From positions 36,255 through 100,254 of the forward strand of contig DATIWI010000056.1 of NCBI GenBank assembly GCA_035519475.1: a DNA stretch of 64,000 nt, given 5' to 3'. How positions within the stretch are numbered: the first letter of the stretch is position 1; each line of letters opens with the position of its first letter. The notes under the pieces were generated by a model. It searched no databases and was not told where the DNA came from. It worked only from the letters and a program-made list of their open reading frames with translations. This document shows positions 54,683 to 64,000 of the stretch, piece by piece. Source of the DNA: Fen-1467 sp035519475 (lineage in GTDB: Bacteria; Verrucomicrobiota; Verrucomicrobiia; Opitutales; Opitutaceae). The translations under genes and the position numbers were made by a program.

Positions 54683-55576
54683 ATGCGTCGCCTGTTCAAA
54701 GTCCTTGGTTACTCCGCCGCGGGCCTGGTTGTGCTCCTGGTCCTGGCTGTTGCCGGCATCTACTGGCGCAGCAGCGCGCTGCTGCATCGATCCTTCACCA
54801 TCGCGGTGGCGCCCGTGCGGGTGCCGTCGGATCCAGCGGCGGTCGAGCGCGGACGTCACATTGCCCTGACCCGGGGCTGCGTGGACTGCCATGGGGCGGA
54901 TTTCGGTGGCGCCAAGGTCATCGATGATCCCGCGATGGGCCGGGCCTACGGACCCAACCTGACGCGGGGCCGCGGCGGCCGGGCGGCGGAGATGACGGAT
55001 ACCGATTGGGTGCGCGCGATCCGCCACGGCGTGGCGAGGGACGCCCACCCGCTGTTTCTCATGCCGTCGGCGGAATACTCGCATTTCACGGACGACGATC
55101 TGGGGGCGGTCGTTGCCTACGCGAAATCGGTGCCGCCGGTCGATCGCGACAGCGTGCCGCTGAGCGTGGGGCCGGTGGCGCGGGCGCTGATGGTGGCGGG
55201 CAAGGTGCAGCTGGCCGCGGATCTGATCGACCACGCGGGCTTCAAACCCGAGGTCGTTTCGCCAGGCGTGACGGTGGCCTATGGCCGCTATCTCGCCATC
55301 GGTTGCACCGGTTGCCACGGGAGCAATTTCTCAGGCGGCAAGATCGACGTGGGGCCGCCCGACTGGCCGGCGGCAGCCAACCTGACGCCGGCGGGGGAAT
55401 TGGCGCGCTGGACGGAGAAGGAATTCTTCGCCGCGCTGCGCACCGCCCGGCGCCCGGATGGCCGCGAACTCAGCGTCGTGATGCCGCGGGCGTTCGGCCA
55501 GATGACGGACGACGAACTGATGGCGATCTGGCTGTTTCTGCGATCCGTGCCGCCGGCGGGCACCGGAACCCGCTAG
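54683..55576 (+). CDS. Membrane-anchored diheme cytochrome c
   Basis: 297 residues. An N-terminal anchor (GYSAAGLVVLLVLAVAGIYW) and two c-type haem sites, CVDCH (about 66) and CTGCH (about 208), each followed by a G-x-x-FxGG segment (GADFGGAKV, GSNFSGGKI). Two cytochrome c domains with distal Met candidates (LFLMPSAEYSHFTD and SVVMPRAFGQMTDDELMAIW). Similar to the small membrane cytochromes that pass electrons from dehydrogenases to oxidases. ATG at 54683. No oxidase or dehydrogenase gene is adjacent. Confidence 0.92.
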   Translation: MRRLFKVLGYSAAGLVVLLVLAVAGIYWRSSALLHRSFTIAVAPVRVPSDPAAVERGRHIALTRGCVDCHGADFGGAKVIDDPAMGRAYGPNLTRGRGGRAAEMTDTDWVRAIRHGVARDAHPLFLMPSAEYSHFTDDDLGAVVAYAKSVPPVDRDSVPLSVGPVARALMVAGKVQLAADLIDHAGFKPEVVSPGVTVAYGRYLAIGCTGCHGSNFSGGKIDVGPPDWPAAANLTPAGELARWTEKEFFAALRTARRPDGRELSVVMPRAFGQMTDDELMAIWLFLRSVPPAGTGTR

Positions 55577-55739
55577 CGGCGCAGCGCGGACCTGGCCGGC
55601 CATCCGGATTCGCCGGCCGGGAAGACGCCATCGTCACAGGGGTGGGAAACGGGGCGATCCACCCGCAAGACTTTTGCGACGGTGACGGTGAAATCCGCGT
55701 CCCCGGGGAACTCATTGCGGAGCGCGCGTTCTATGTGAT

Positions 55740-56003
55740 GTGTTTACCCCGATCGTCGTGCTTCTGGTATTTATGCTGGGTGCCGGAGCGATTGTATTGA
55801 TCGCAGCGCGGCGGGCACCGGAAGGCTATCAGGACGAAGACGGCTTCCACCTCGGAGAGCAGCGCGAGCCGGCGTTGGCTTCCGCCGATGCGCGCAACGA
55901 TCCTCTGACCGGGGCGGTTCAGGCGAATCGGGAGGCGAGTGATGGCGAGCCGAAGCGGAGGTTTCGCCAGCGGAGCGAGAAGCCGGCCTTCCACCAAGTT
56001 TAG
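55740..56003 (+). CDS. Small single-helix membrane protein, PEGY-motif family (copy 2)
   Basis: 87 residues starting with GTG at 55740. Membrane helix (PIVVLLVFMLGAGAIVLIA) then ARRAPEGYQDEDGFHLGEQ and a hydrophilic, basic tail. Same layout as the gene at 54277: helix, RRAPEGY, GFHLG. Spacing and sequence between copies are otherwise unlike, so this is not recent duplication. Confidence 0.65.
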   Translation: MFTPIVVLLVFMLGAGAIVLIAARRAPEGYQDEDGFHLGEQREPALASADARNDPLTGAVQANREASDGEPKRRFRQRSEKPAFHQV

Positions 56004-56194
56004 CCAAAGCCGGAATGCGAAATGCAACGGAATGGCTTTTGCGGTGTGGTCGGCTCGAAGGGTTTCAACCCGGCGCGGTGTTGGATTGGCGGACCCACGG
56101 ATTGTCTCCCATTTGCCAATGCACGCAGAGGATTCGCCAAGAAACGAGCAGAGGAATCCCGCCAGGTGGACATAATCTCGAGCGTCCTTTTGCC

Positions 56195-56350
56195 ATGACG
56201 TACTCCATTCTCTTCCACCTGAATCTCGCGGTCGCGGGCTGCGGCGGGCTCTGGCGCATCTGGCGGTATCTGCCGGAGGGCTACGAAGACGAGGCGGGTT
56301 TTCATTTTGGTCTGCAGCCGGTGGGAGCGAAGGCAAGAGTCCCGGGCTGA
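56195..56350 (+). CDS. Small membrane protein, PEGY-motif family (copy 3)
   Basis: 51 residues from the ATG at 56195. Hydrophobic segment ILFHLNLAVAGCGGLW, then IWRYLPEGYEDEAGFHFG and a short tail. The frame is open further upstream, but the ATG puts the membrane segment at the N-terminus as in the other two copies. Short length lowers confidence; the conserved motif raises it. Confidence 0.6.
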   Translation: MTYSILFHLNLAVAGCGGLWRIWRYLPEGYEDEAGFHFGLQPVGAKARVPG

Positions 56351-56584
56351 AGGAAGTCGCGGACAATCGGAGGGGATGGGTGGGCGACGCGGTGTCGCCG
56401 AGGAATGCCCGGGCGGCGCTGACGGCGCAGCGCCGTGGAATGGATCCAGCGTTCCGGTTGCCGCAGAGAGTCTCTCGGCGCAGAAGGCGAGGCGAGGACG
56501 TCAGGGCGCGGGCCAACGCGGCCGACGCTCCCGGGAGGAAGATTGTGCTTCTCTGCAGGAATTTTCCGGGAATGATCGCCGGAC

Positions 56585-57790
<1,206 letters not shown>

Positions 57791-57912
57791 CCGGTCCCGC
57801 CCGGGGGCGCTGTTGGGGGTATTCCGCAATTGCTTTACTTGCGGCAGGCTTTGGGTCTTGTGAGACCTGACCGTCGATCTGCAGCCAATCAGCGCCCCAG
57901 GGGCGTTCCTGC

Positions 57913-59424
57913 ATGAAGAACCTTTTTCTCCGCAAGAGCATCGCGCAGCTGCACCAGGAAGTCGAAGGTGACAACCGGCTGCGGCGGGCCTTGGGGCCGG
58001 TGCAGCTGACGAGTCTGGGCATCGGCTGTGTGATCGGGGCGGGGATCTTTGTCGTCACGGGGCAGGCGGCCCACGACAAGGCCGGGCCGGCCATCATGCT
58101 CTCCTTTGTGGCGGCCGGGCTGGCCTGCGTTTTTGCGGCGCTGTGTTATGCCGAATTCGCCTCGATGGTGCCCGTGGCCGGCTCCGCCTACACCTACGCC
58201 TATGCCACCCTCGGCGAATTGGCCGCCTGGATTATCGGCTGGGACCTGCTCCTGGAATACACCATCGCCTCCTCGGCCGTGGCGCACGGCTGGTCCCAGT
58301 ACTGCCAGGAGTTCTTCGCCACCTTCCTGCCGCGTCTGCCGCTGGCGCTGTCGAAAACGCCGTTTGACTACAACCCGGCCCTGGGCCACTTCGCCGCCAC
58401 CGGGGCGGTGATCGATTTCCCGGCGATCCTCGTCACCGCCGCGCTCACGGTAATCCTGGTGCGCGGCATCCGCGAAAGCGCGACTTTCAACACGGTCATG
58501 GTCGCGATCAAGCTGGCCGTCGTGTTGTTGGTGATCGCGGTGGGCGCCTTCTACGTGGACCCAGCCAACTGGCGTCCGTTCGCGCCGTTCGGATACTCCG
58601 GCCTCAGCCTGTTTGGGAAGACGATTCTCGGTCAGACCGGCGCGGGCGGGGAGCCGCTCGGGATGCTGGCGGGCGCGGCGATCATTTTCTTCGCCTACAT
58701 CGGCTTCGACTCGGTCTCGACCCAGGCCGAGGAGGCGCGGAATCCGAGCCGGGACATTCCGATCGGCATTCTCGCCTCCCTGGTCATCTGCACGATCCTC
58801 TACATCGCGGTGGCCGCCGTGCTGACCGGCATGGTTCCCTACGACAAGATCAACATCGACGCGCCCGTGGCGGACGCCTTTCGACAAAAGGGGCTGCCTT
58901 GGGCCCACTTCATCATCGCGGGCGGTGCGGTGGTGGGCATTACCTCCGTTCTCTTGGTGCTGATGCTCAGCCAGCCGCGCATCATGCTGGCCATGGCCCG
59001 CGACGGGCTGGTTCCTCCCCGGTTCTTCGGCGCGGTCCACCCGCGGTTCCGGACGCCGTGGCTCTCGCAAATCCTGATGGGATGTTTCGTCTCGCTGATG
59101 GCGGGATTTCTGCCCCTGCGCATCCTCGCCGAGCTGGTCAACATCGGGACGCTGCTGGCCTTTGTGGTGGTGTGCGCGGCCGTGCTGGTGCTGCGCATCA
59201 CGCATCCGCACGCGCACCGTCCTTTTCGCGCGCCCTGGGTCCCACTGGTGCCCATCCTGGGCGTCGGCGGCGCGTTGCTCCTGATGTTCTCCTTGCCCAA
59301 GGAGAACTGGTGGCGGCTCCTTATCTGGCTGCTCACCGGTTTTGTCATCTATTTCTGCTACGGGAGGACCCACAGTCACCTGCGCGCCTCCGGCCCGGAG
59401 CCGCGGCTGCCCGGCGAAGGGTGA
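57913..59424 (+). CDS. APC-family amino acid permease
   Basis: 503 residues, twelve or more membrane helices. TM1 carries the unwound substrate motif GIGCVIGAGIFVVTGQAA. Also typical are AALCYAEFASMVPVAGSAYTY, FFAYIGFDSVSTQAEEARNP and RPFRAPWVP. This is the pattern of cationic amino acid transporter-like permeases (YfnA/YhdG group). Start ATG at 57913. No regulatory gene adjoins; the 122 bp upstream has no clear promoter that I can name. Confidence 0.93.
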   Translation: MKNLFLRKSIAQLHQEVEGDNRLRRALGPVQLTSLGIGCVIGAGIFVVTGQAAHDKAGPAIMLSFVAAGLACVFAALCYAEFASMVPVAGSAYTYAYATLGELAAWIIGWDLLLEYTIASSAVAHGWSQYCQEFFATFLPRLPLALSKTPFDYNPALGHFAATGAVIDFPAILVTAALTVILVRGIRESATFNTVMVAIKLAVVLLVIAVGAFYVDPANWRPFAPFGYSGLSLFGKTILGQTGAGGEPLGMLAGAAIIFFAYIGFDSVSTQAEEARNPSRDIPIGILASLVICTILYIAVAAVLTGMVPYDKINIDAPVADAFRQKGLPWAHFIIAGGAVVGITSVLLVLMLSQPRIMLAMARDGLVPPRFFGAVHPRFRTPWLSQILMGCFVSLMAGFLPLRILAELVNIGTLLAFVVVCAAVLVLRITHPHAHRPFRAPWVPLVPILGVGGALLLMFSLPKENWWRLLIWLLTGFVIYFCYGRTHSHLRASGPEPRLPGEG

Positions 59425-59446
59425 CGACGCGGGAGGCGTGGATCCG

Positions 59447-60334
59447 CTAGGGCATCGGCGAGGAAGGAGCCGGCGCCGGCTGGTGGGCGTCCTCGATCCG
59501 TACCGTGATGCAGTCTCCCTCGAGCCGGGCGGCAATTCTGCGCCCGGCGTGGTCAGTGTAGGCGAAGCCCGTGGCGTTGGCCGCGACCGGCGGCGCGAGC
59601 GCCTGACCCGCGGCCGCCAGGCAGGCGGCGGCCTTCTCCGCTGAAGGATAACGGAAGATGAACAGCCGCCACCCGGGATAGAAACCGCCGGCACCTTCCT
59701 GCACGCGGAACGGATTGTCGCCGCCGAAAAGATGCAGGGTCGAAAGTCCGAGCGGCCCGCGCACATAGCAGTCGCGGCGCAGGGCCTCGCGCGGCAGCCG
59801 GCGCACCAACGCCGGCACGGCGCCCGTCGCGGTGATCCGGGCGGCGATGAGGCCCGCCAGGCGCAGGATTTCGCGGCGGGCCGCCGCCGACGGGCCGGAG
59901 GCGGTGACGTTGACGCAGTAGGGTCCTTTCCAAAACGTCAGGTAATAATCATACAGCCGGGCGGCCTCGCCAATCTCCACCGCGGTGCCCGACCCGGATT
60001 GCGTGATCGAATAGACGCCATACGCGGCGGCATCATCGCGCATCCGGTAGATCTCGATCTGCAGCGTGAAGGACGACGCGGTCTCGTAGCGGCAGGAGAG
60101 CACCTGGCTGAAACCGTACTCAAGGTAGAGATCCGCGCCGCCATCGATCAGGTCGAACAGGTCCTCGCCCTTGAACTCCCGGGGGGAAACGACGACACGC
60201 CATCCGGGAATCTGGTCGGCCGCCGGCAGCAAGGCGGCGAGGTCGGCCGTTTCGGCCGCGGGCAGCGCGGTGCCGCCGAACAGAAGCGCCGCCAGCAACG
60301 GCCCCGCTCGAGAGGACTGCCGCACCCCGCTCAC
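59447..60334 (-). CDS. DUF6599-type exported protein
   Basis: 295 residues. Signal peptide (GPLLAALLFGGTALPAAE). The body has the DUF6599 pattern: GWRVVVSPREFKGEDLFDLI, NGGAD-like DGGADLYLEYGFSQVL and EIYRMRDDAAAYGVYSI. The function of the family is unknown. GTG start at 60334 overlaps the DUF362 stop by four bases (GTGA), so the two are translationally coupled, with the DUF362 gene first. Confidence 0.8.
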   Translation of the reverse strand: MSGVRQSSRAGPLLAALLFGGTALPAAETADLAALLPAADQIPGWRVVVSPREFKGEDLFDLIDGGADLYLEYGFSQVLSCRYETASSFTLQIEIYRMRDDAAAYGVYSITQSGSGTAVEIGEAARLYDYYLTFWKGPYCVNVTASGPSAAARREILRLAGLIAARITATGAVPALVRRLPREALRRDCYVRGPLGLSTLHLFGGDNPFRVQEGAGGFYPGWRLFIFRYPSAEKAAACLAAAGQALAPPVAANATGFAYTDHAGRRIAARLEGDCITVRIEDAHQPAPAPSSPMP

Positions 60335-61269
60335 GTGGTCGCGGTCTTCACCACCAGTTTGGTCCAGTCGATCTGCCCCTGGCCGTGCTTGTGCGCCATG
60401 ACGATCATCAGGACCTGCGCCGGGCGGAGCCCCACCAGCGTGGAGCAGTAGGCGTCGACGGCGACCGCATCCGTCCCGGCCACGACCTTTTGCGCCCGGC
60501 GGATCTCGCCCGGCCCGGCGGGGCCGTTCGTGAGCAGGAACTCCGTGGCGTCACAGATGCAGAGGTCCGGCTTCCGCACCAGGTTCACGTCGGCGATGCA
60601 CTGCGACAGGAAGGCGACGTCTTCATAGCCGCCGGCGCCCGATCCATTGTGGAAGAATCGGTTCGTGCTGTGGCTGCAGGCTCCCATCATGTTTTTCAGG
60701 CAGCCGCTGAAACCTGTTCCCTCGTGGTTCTTGGCGATGGGCAGGTTGATGAACACATCGCAGTCGAGCAGGGCCCGGTTGACCTCCGCCTTCTTCAAGG
60801 AGCGGCCCTTGGGGATGTCGACCTCCTTCCAGCCGCCCGGGTTGGGCTTGACGAGGGCGAGTTCCTTCGCGAAGCCGCTGGCCCGCGGCGTCCGCTCCCA
60901 ATAGCCGCCCGCCGGGTTGACAATGCCGACAATTTCGCGGGCGCCGGCGTCGGCGCACAGCTTGACGGCGGCCAGGGAAACCTCGGGCGAGGTGAAGGAG
61001 CCGGGCTTGGTCCACCAGCTGGGGGCGTTGATCAACAGGCCCACGCGGGCGCCCGGCGCGACGAAGCGCTTCATGCCGCCGAGCAACTCGACCGCCTTGA
61101 GGGTGTCGCTGAAGTAATCCGCGCCTTCGACGATGGCGAGGTCGGCGGTTTCGGCCACCGCGGCGGCGGCCAGGCGCGGGACGGCGGACGCGCCGGTGAG
61201 GGCAAGGGCGCCGAATCCGGCGGAGCGGCGCAGGAATTCGCGGCGCGGGATGGGTGAATTCGTGCTCAT
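60331..61269 (-). CDS. DUF362 protein with Tat signal
   Basis: 312 residues. Twin-arginine signal at the N-terminus (RREFLRRSAGFGALALTGAS), indicating folded, cofactor-loaded export. The body has the DUF362 pattern NLPIAKNHEGTGFSGCLKNM and DAVAVDAYCSTLVG. DUF362 proteins are often iron-sulfur associated, but no classical 4Fe-4S motif is visible here. ATG at 61267-61269. The partner DUF6599 gene overlaps its stop. Confidence 0.85.
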   Translation of the reverse strand: MSTNSPIPRREFLRRSAGFGALALTGASAVPRLAAAAVAETADLAIVEGADYFSDTLKAVELLGGMKRFVAPGARVGLLINAPSWWTKPGSFTSPEVSLAAVKLCADAGAREIVGIVNPAGGYWERTPRASGFAKELALVKPNPGGWKEVDIPKGRSLKKAEVNRALLDCDVFINLPIAKNHEGTGFSGCLKNMMGACSHSTNRFFHNGSGAGGYEDVAFLSQCIADVNLVRKPDLCICDATEFLLTNGPAGPGEIRRAQKVVAGTDAVAVDAYCSTLVGLRPAQVLMIVMAHKHGQGQIDWTKLVVKTATT

Positions 61270-61774
61270 GGGAGGAGCAACAGGGGTTGGGACTGGAGAG
61301 AGCGGATCTGGTCGCGAGTTAGGCGCCAAAGACGACCCAAGGAATCCGCGGAGGATGGCGGTCCCCGAGGGCAATGACAACGCTCGAAAAAAACGGGCTC
61401 GAGAATCCGGGACGCATCCTTGTGGGCCCAGCGCCGGATGCACCTCAGTCGCCGGGGACCAACGACTCCAAACCGAATGGGACTCCCGCGAGCGAGGAAT
61501 GGCTGTCTGCAGCCGTGTCGCGGTGGGCCGATGGGAAATTGTGGCTGTAGTTCGCCAGTTCACGAGTGGCGCCATTCGTGTCGTTCGAAGTTTCGTTCGA
61601 CAACGGATTGATGATCAACGCGTTCATCGCGAACTGAAAAAGGTGGTACGCGCTAAGCACGGAATCGGAGTGCTGGATCGTGAACCAATGCGCGCATCGA
61701 CGCATGAACGAGGCGTAGCTTGGCGAGCCCGCATCGCTGATGCGGCGGTGGAATAGTCGTTACCCGTGCCCCCA
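61270..61774. other. About 500-bp gap without a supported gene
   Basis: Open frames here lack coding character. GC falls in the second half (about 61550-61700), where TCGTTCGAAG and TTCGTTCGAC occur as a short repeat near 61580. It contains the upstream regions of both the DUF362 gene and the NHL-repeat gene, so at least one promoter is expected. I cannot identify one. Confidence 0.5.
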
Positions 61775-63442
61775 ATGAAAATTCTCCTCCGTTCGAGCTT
61801 CTTGCTGCCGGCATATCGTCGGCCTAGCGTGAATGATGGTGCGGGAATGCCCGCAGTCCGGCGCGTCGGCGCGCCATTCCATCTTCCCCGGCGGCGCCTG
61901 ATCTCGATCGCCGGACTGGCCGCCGGCCCGCACTTGCTCGCTCTGCTCTTGGTGGCGCTCGTGGCGCGCTCGGAGCTTCAGGCCCAGAGCGGTGTGAATT
62001 CCTACGGCGTCACCACGCTGGCCGGGACCGCAGGCAGCGTGGGCGCGACTGATGGCGTCGGCAGTGCGGCGAAATTTCGCGACCCCTCCGATATCGCCAT
62101 AGATGCCGATGGCAACCTTTACGTCGCCGATACGGGCAACCACGCCGTGCGAAAGATCACGCTGACCACCTCGTTCTTTGATTTGGTCGGGACCGTGACG
62201 AACTTCGCCGGCCAACCCGGGGTCAGCGGCAGTGCCGACGGGACGAGCGGTGCTGCTTTCAATCATCCCGCGGGCGTGGCGGTGGACGGCACCGGGAACG
62301 TGTATGTGGCCGATACCGACAACAACGAAATCCGGAAAGTGACCTCCGCGGGATCCGTCAGCACGCTCGCCGGCCTCGCCGGACAAAGTGGGAGCGCCGA
62401 CGGCGCCGGTTCAGCGGCGCGGTTCAATGGTCCCTCGGGCATTGTCGCTGATGCGAGTGGAAACCTTTATGTCGCCGATACGCTGAACCACGCGATCCGC
62501 CGGGTCACGCCGGCCGGAGTTGTCACGACTGTCGCGGGTGCTGCAGGGGTGAGCGGCTATGTCGACGCCGTGGGTACGGGGGCACGTTTCTTTGGGCCCC
62601 AGGGACTGGCCCTGGATTCATTCGGCAACCTGTTTGTGGCGGACACTAACAACGATGTGTTTCGCCGGTTCAATATTGCGAGCGGCGCTGTTACCACCGT
62701 GGCGGGCCAGGCTGGAAGCGTCGGCAGCGTCGACGGAGCCGGCAGCCAGGCGAAGTTCCATTTTCCTTCGGGTGTCACGATCGATTCGGCCGGCAATCTC
62801 TTCGTGGCGGATACGGACAATCATACCCTGCGCGTGATAACGCCCACGGGCACGGTCACCACGGTGGCCGGTATCGCTGCGTCCAGCGGCAGCTCTGACG
62901 GCACGGGCACGGCCGCCCGTTTTCAATTCCCGACGGGACTCGTGGTGAGCAGTTCCGGCAATGTCTACATCGCGGATTCAGACAACCAGACGGTCCGGGT
63001 CGCCTACCTGGCGGCGCCTCCGCAAATCACGCTCCAACCACAGAGTCAGACCGTCATGGCTGGAAGCACGGTCACGTTTACCGTCGCGGCCACTGGCGGG
63101 CCGGTTTTGGACTACGGATGGCAAGCGACTACCAAAAATGGCCCGCTGACGGAAACGGGGACAGTTGGACACTTTCGCGTTTTCAACCTCAACAACGTGC
63201 AGACCACCGATGCTGGCACCTACTGGGTTGTCGTCAGGAACCAGGCGGGCACGGCGACCAGCAACACGGTTTCATTGTTCGTCACGGCCGCCCCCAGTGG
63301 GGGAGGATCGTCCGACAGCGGGGGCGGAGGCGGGGGTGGCGGCGGCGCGCTTGGCGACTGGTTCGGTGGCGCGCTCGGCTTGCTCGCGCTCGCACGCTGC
63401 GGCTGGCGGGCGATCGCCAAGCGTCGAGAGCGTGGCGGTTGA
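61775..63442 (+). CDS. Secreted NHL-repeat protein with Ig-like domain and C-terminal sorting-like tail
   Basis: 555 residues. A long signal region (RRRLISIAGLAAGPHLLALL) makes the ATG at 61847 a possible start. Six NHL repeats form a beta-propeller (GNLYVADTGNHAVRKIT, GNVYVADTDNNEIRKVT and similar). An Ig-like domain follows (ITLQPQSQTVMAGSTVTFTV). The C-terminus is a Gly run, then GALGDWFGGALGLLALARCG and a basic tail (AIAKRRERGG). That Gly-rich/hydrophobic/basic pattern resembles tripartite sorting signals such as GlyGly-CTERM. It is likely surface-anchored or processed. Confidence 0.85.
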   Translation: MKILLRSSFLLPAYRRPSVNDGAGMPAVRRVGAPFHLPRRRLISIAGLAAGPHLLALLLVALVARSELQAQSGVNSYGVTTLAGTAGSVGATDGVGSAAKFRDPSDIAIDADGNLYVADTGNHAVRKITLTTSFFDLVGTVTNFAGQPGVSGSADGTSGAAFNHPAGVAVDGTGNVYVADTDNNEIRKVTSAGSVSTLAGLAGQSGSADGAGSAARFNGPSGIVADASGNLYVADTLNHAIRRVTPAGVVTTVAGAAGVSGYVDAVGTGARFFGPQGLALDSFGNLFVADTNNDVFRRFNIASGAVTTVAGQAGSVGSVDGAGSQAKFHFPSGVTIDSAGNLFVADTDNHTLRVITPTGTVTTVAGIAASSGSSDGTGTAARFQFPTGLVVSSSGNVYIADSDNQTVRVAYLAAPPQITLQPQSQTVMAGSTVTFTVAATGGPVLDYGWQATTKNGPLTETGTVGHFRVFNLNNVQTTDAGTYWVVVRNQAGTATSNTVSLFVTAAPSGGGSSDSGGGGGGGGGALGDWFGGALGLLALARCGWRAIAKRRERGG

Positions 63443-63610
63443 TCGGGGGAAGCGGCTCACGTCCCCGCTTCGGGGCCGGCCGGGCAGGCGGAGTGCCAGT
63501 CGGCCCGCGCGCGCAGCAGGAACCAGGGGCACGAGACCGGGATTGAGAAGGTCGCGCCCGACCTTCGACTCTTGATCCTTCTCACCGGTCACTTGATACT
63601 CCGTCCCACC

Positions 63611-64000
63611 ATGCCTTGGGCCCAGGTTCATTGGAGGAGCGACGTTCTTGAGAAGCAGACCGCGATGCAGGTGCTGCTTCCGTCCGTCGGGCGACCCCCG
63701 TACCCCACGTTCTATCTGCTGCACGGATTGAGCGACGACTCGACAATCTGGCTGCGCCGCTCGCGCATCGAGGCCTATGTCCGGGAACGGCCCCTGATCG
63801 TGGTCATGCCCGATGGCTACCGCGGCTTCTACACCGACAACGAGGAGGGCCCGGCCTACGCCCGCCACTTCGCCCGGGAGATCCCCGATTTCGTGGAGCG
63901 CAATTTCCCCGCAAAGCCCGGGCGCGGCGCGCGCGCGATCGGCGGTCTGTCGATGGGCGGCTACGGCGCGCTGCGGCTCGCGCTGGGTTTTCCGGATCGC
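63611..64000 (+). CDS. Esterase, S-formylglutathione hydrolase/feruloyl-esterase-like, 3' end missing
   Basis: 130 residues visible from the ATG at 63611. The frame runs to the window edge without a stop. FYLLHGLSDDSTIWLRRS and IVVMPDGYRGFYTDN are typical of the PF00756 esterase family, and the nucleophile elbow is GGLSMGGYGALRLAL. No signal peptide is visible. The catalytic Asp and His lie outside the window, so the substrate class cannot be judged. Confidence 0.88.
   Translation, partial: MPWAQVHWRSDVLEKQTAMQVLLPSVGRPPYPTFYLLHGLSDDSTIWLRRSRIEAYVRERPLIVVMPDGYRGFYTDNEEGPAYARHFAREIPDFVERNFPAKPGRGARAIGGLSMGGYGALRLALGFPDR

Noticed and set aside
61445..61705. An 86-codon minus-strand frame in the 61.3-61.8 kb gap.
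   Set aside because: No ribosome binding site, no hydrophobic or domain pattern, and His/Ser/Asn-rich random-like composition.

Overview
The window is GC-rich, roughly two-thirds or more G+C, and densely coded on both strands. It is chromosomal and dominated by housekeeping genes: smc, zwf-opcA, tyrS, acnA, trpB, yicC, ileS-(dksA-like)-lspA, hemE/hemY, prfC and rlmI. There is no rRNA, tRNA, CRISPR array, phage or insertion sequence that I can support. The gene content fits a member of the Verrucomicrobiota, most likely an Opitutaceae-like lineage. The reasons are the ileS / degenerate DksA-TraR / lspA order, the GAF-containing PilB/GspE ATPase, a four-helix-bundle (23S rRNA intervening-sequence type) gene set in TTGG/CCAA micro-repeats, and an NHL protein with a Gly-rich C-terminal sorting-like tail. 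The assignment is inference and rests on no 16S sequence.

Layout. 1-9.1 kb: the 3' part of smc, an exported small protein, a GAF-PilB ATPase, yraN, then zwf and its partner opcA. 9.3-15.3 kb: a large GT-C-like membrane protein, then on the minus strand tyrS followed by a membrane spermidine-synthase-like protein. 15.5-24.8 kb, all plus strand: peroxiredoxin, aconitase, a STAS protein and a GAF-PP2C phosphatase (a partner-switching pair), trpB, the four-helix-bundle gene, yicC and a CruF-like membrane protein. 24.8-35.7 kb, minus strand: small unknowns, two GNATs, a GAF/zinc protein of lower GC, lspA, dksA-like, ileS, hemY and hemE. 36-40.5 kb: a His-rich-loop membrane protein, a D,D-carboxypeptidase, a ferredoxin-methyltransferase fusion and a GH105-type hydrolase. 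54.3-56.4 kb: three small membrane proteins sharing a PEGY-x-D-x-x-GFH-x-G motif, with a diheme cytochrome c between the first two. 56.6-64 kb: rlmI, an APC permease, a DUF6599-DUF362 pair, the NHL-repeat protein and the start of an esterase.

The most interesting block is 40.6-52.3 kb. A seven-gene minus-strand operon (DUF3450-like, TtpC-like long ExbB, ExbB, ExbD, TonB, TPR, TonB-C-like exported protein) has the gene order of the Vibrio TonB2/TtpC energy-transduction clusters. It is divergent from an NtrC-family sigma54 activator. The intergenic region holds a nearly perfect sigma54 promoter facing the TonB operon (47289-47304) and a perfect inverted repeat (47426-47441) at typical enhancer distance. 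A second sigma54-type promoter (49109-49124) precedes an exported repeat protein and a histidine kinase. I infer a self-contained sensory circuit in which the kinase and NtrC protein control a dedicated TonB system and their own signalling operon.

A second theme is a family of short T/G-rich micro-repeats in intergenic DNA. They lie upstream of several start codons, flank the four-helix-bundle gene, and once appear as an in-frame insertion inside hemE.
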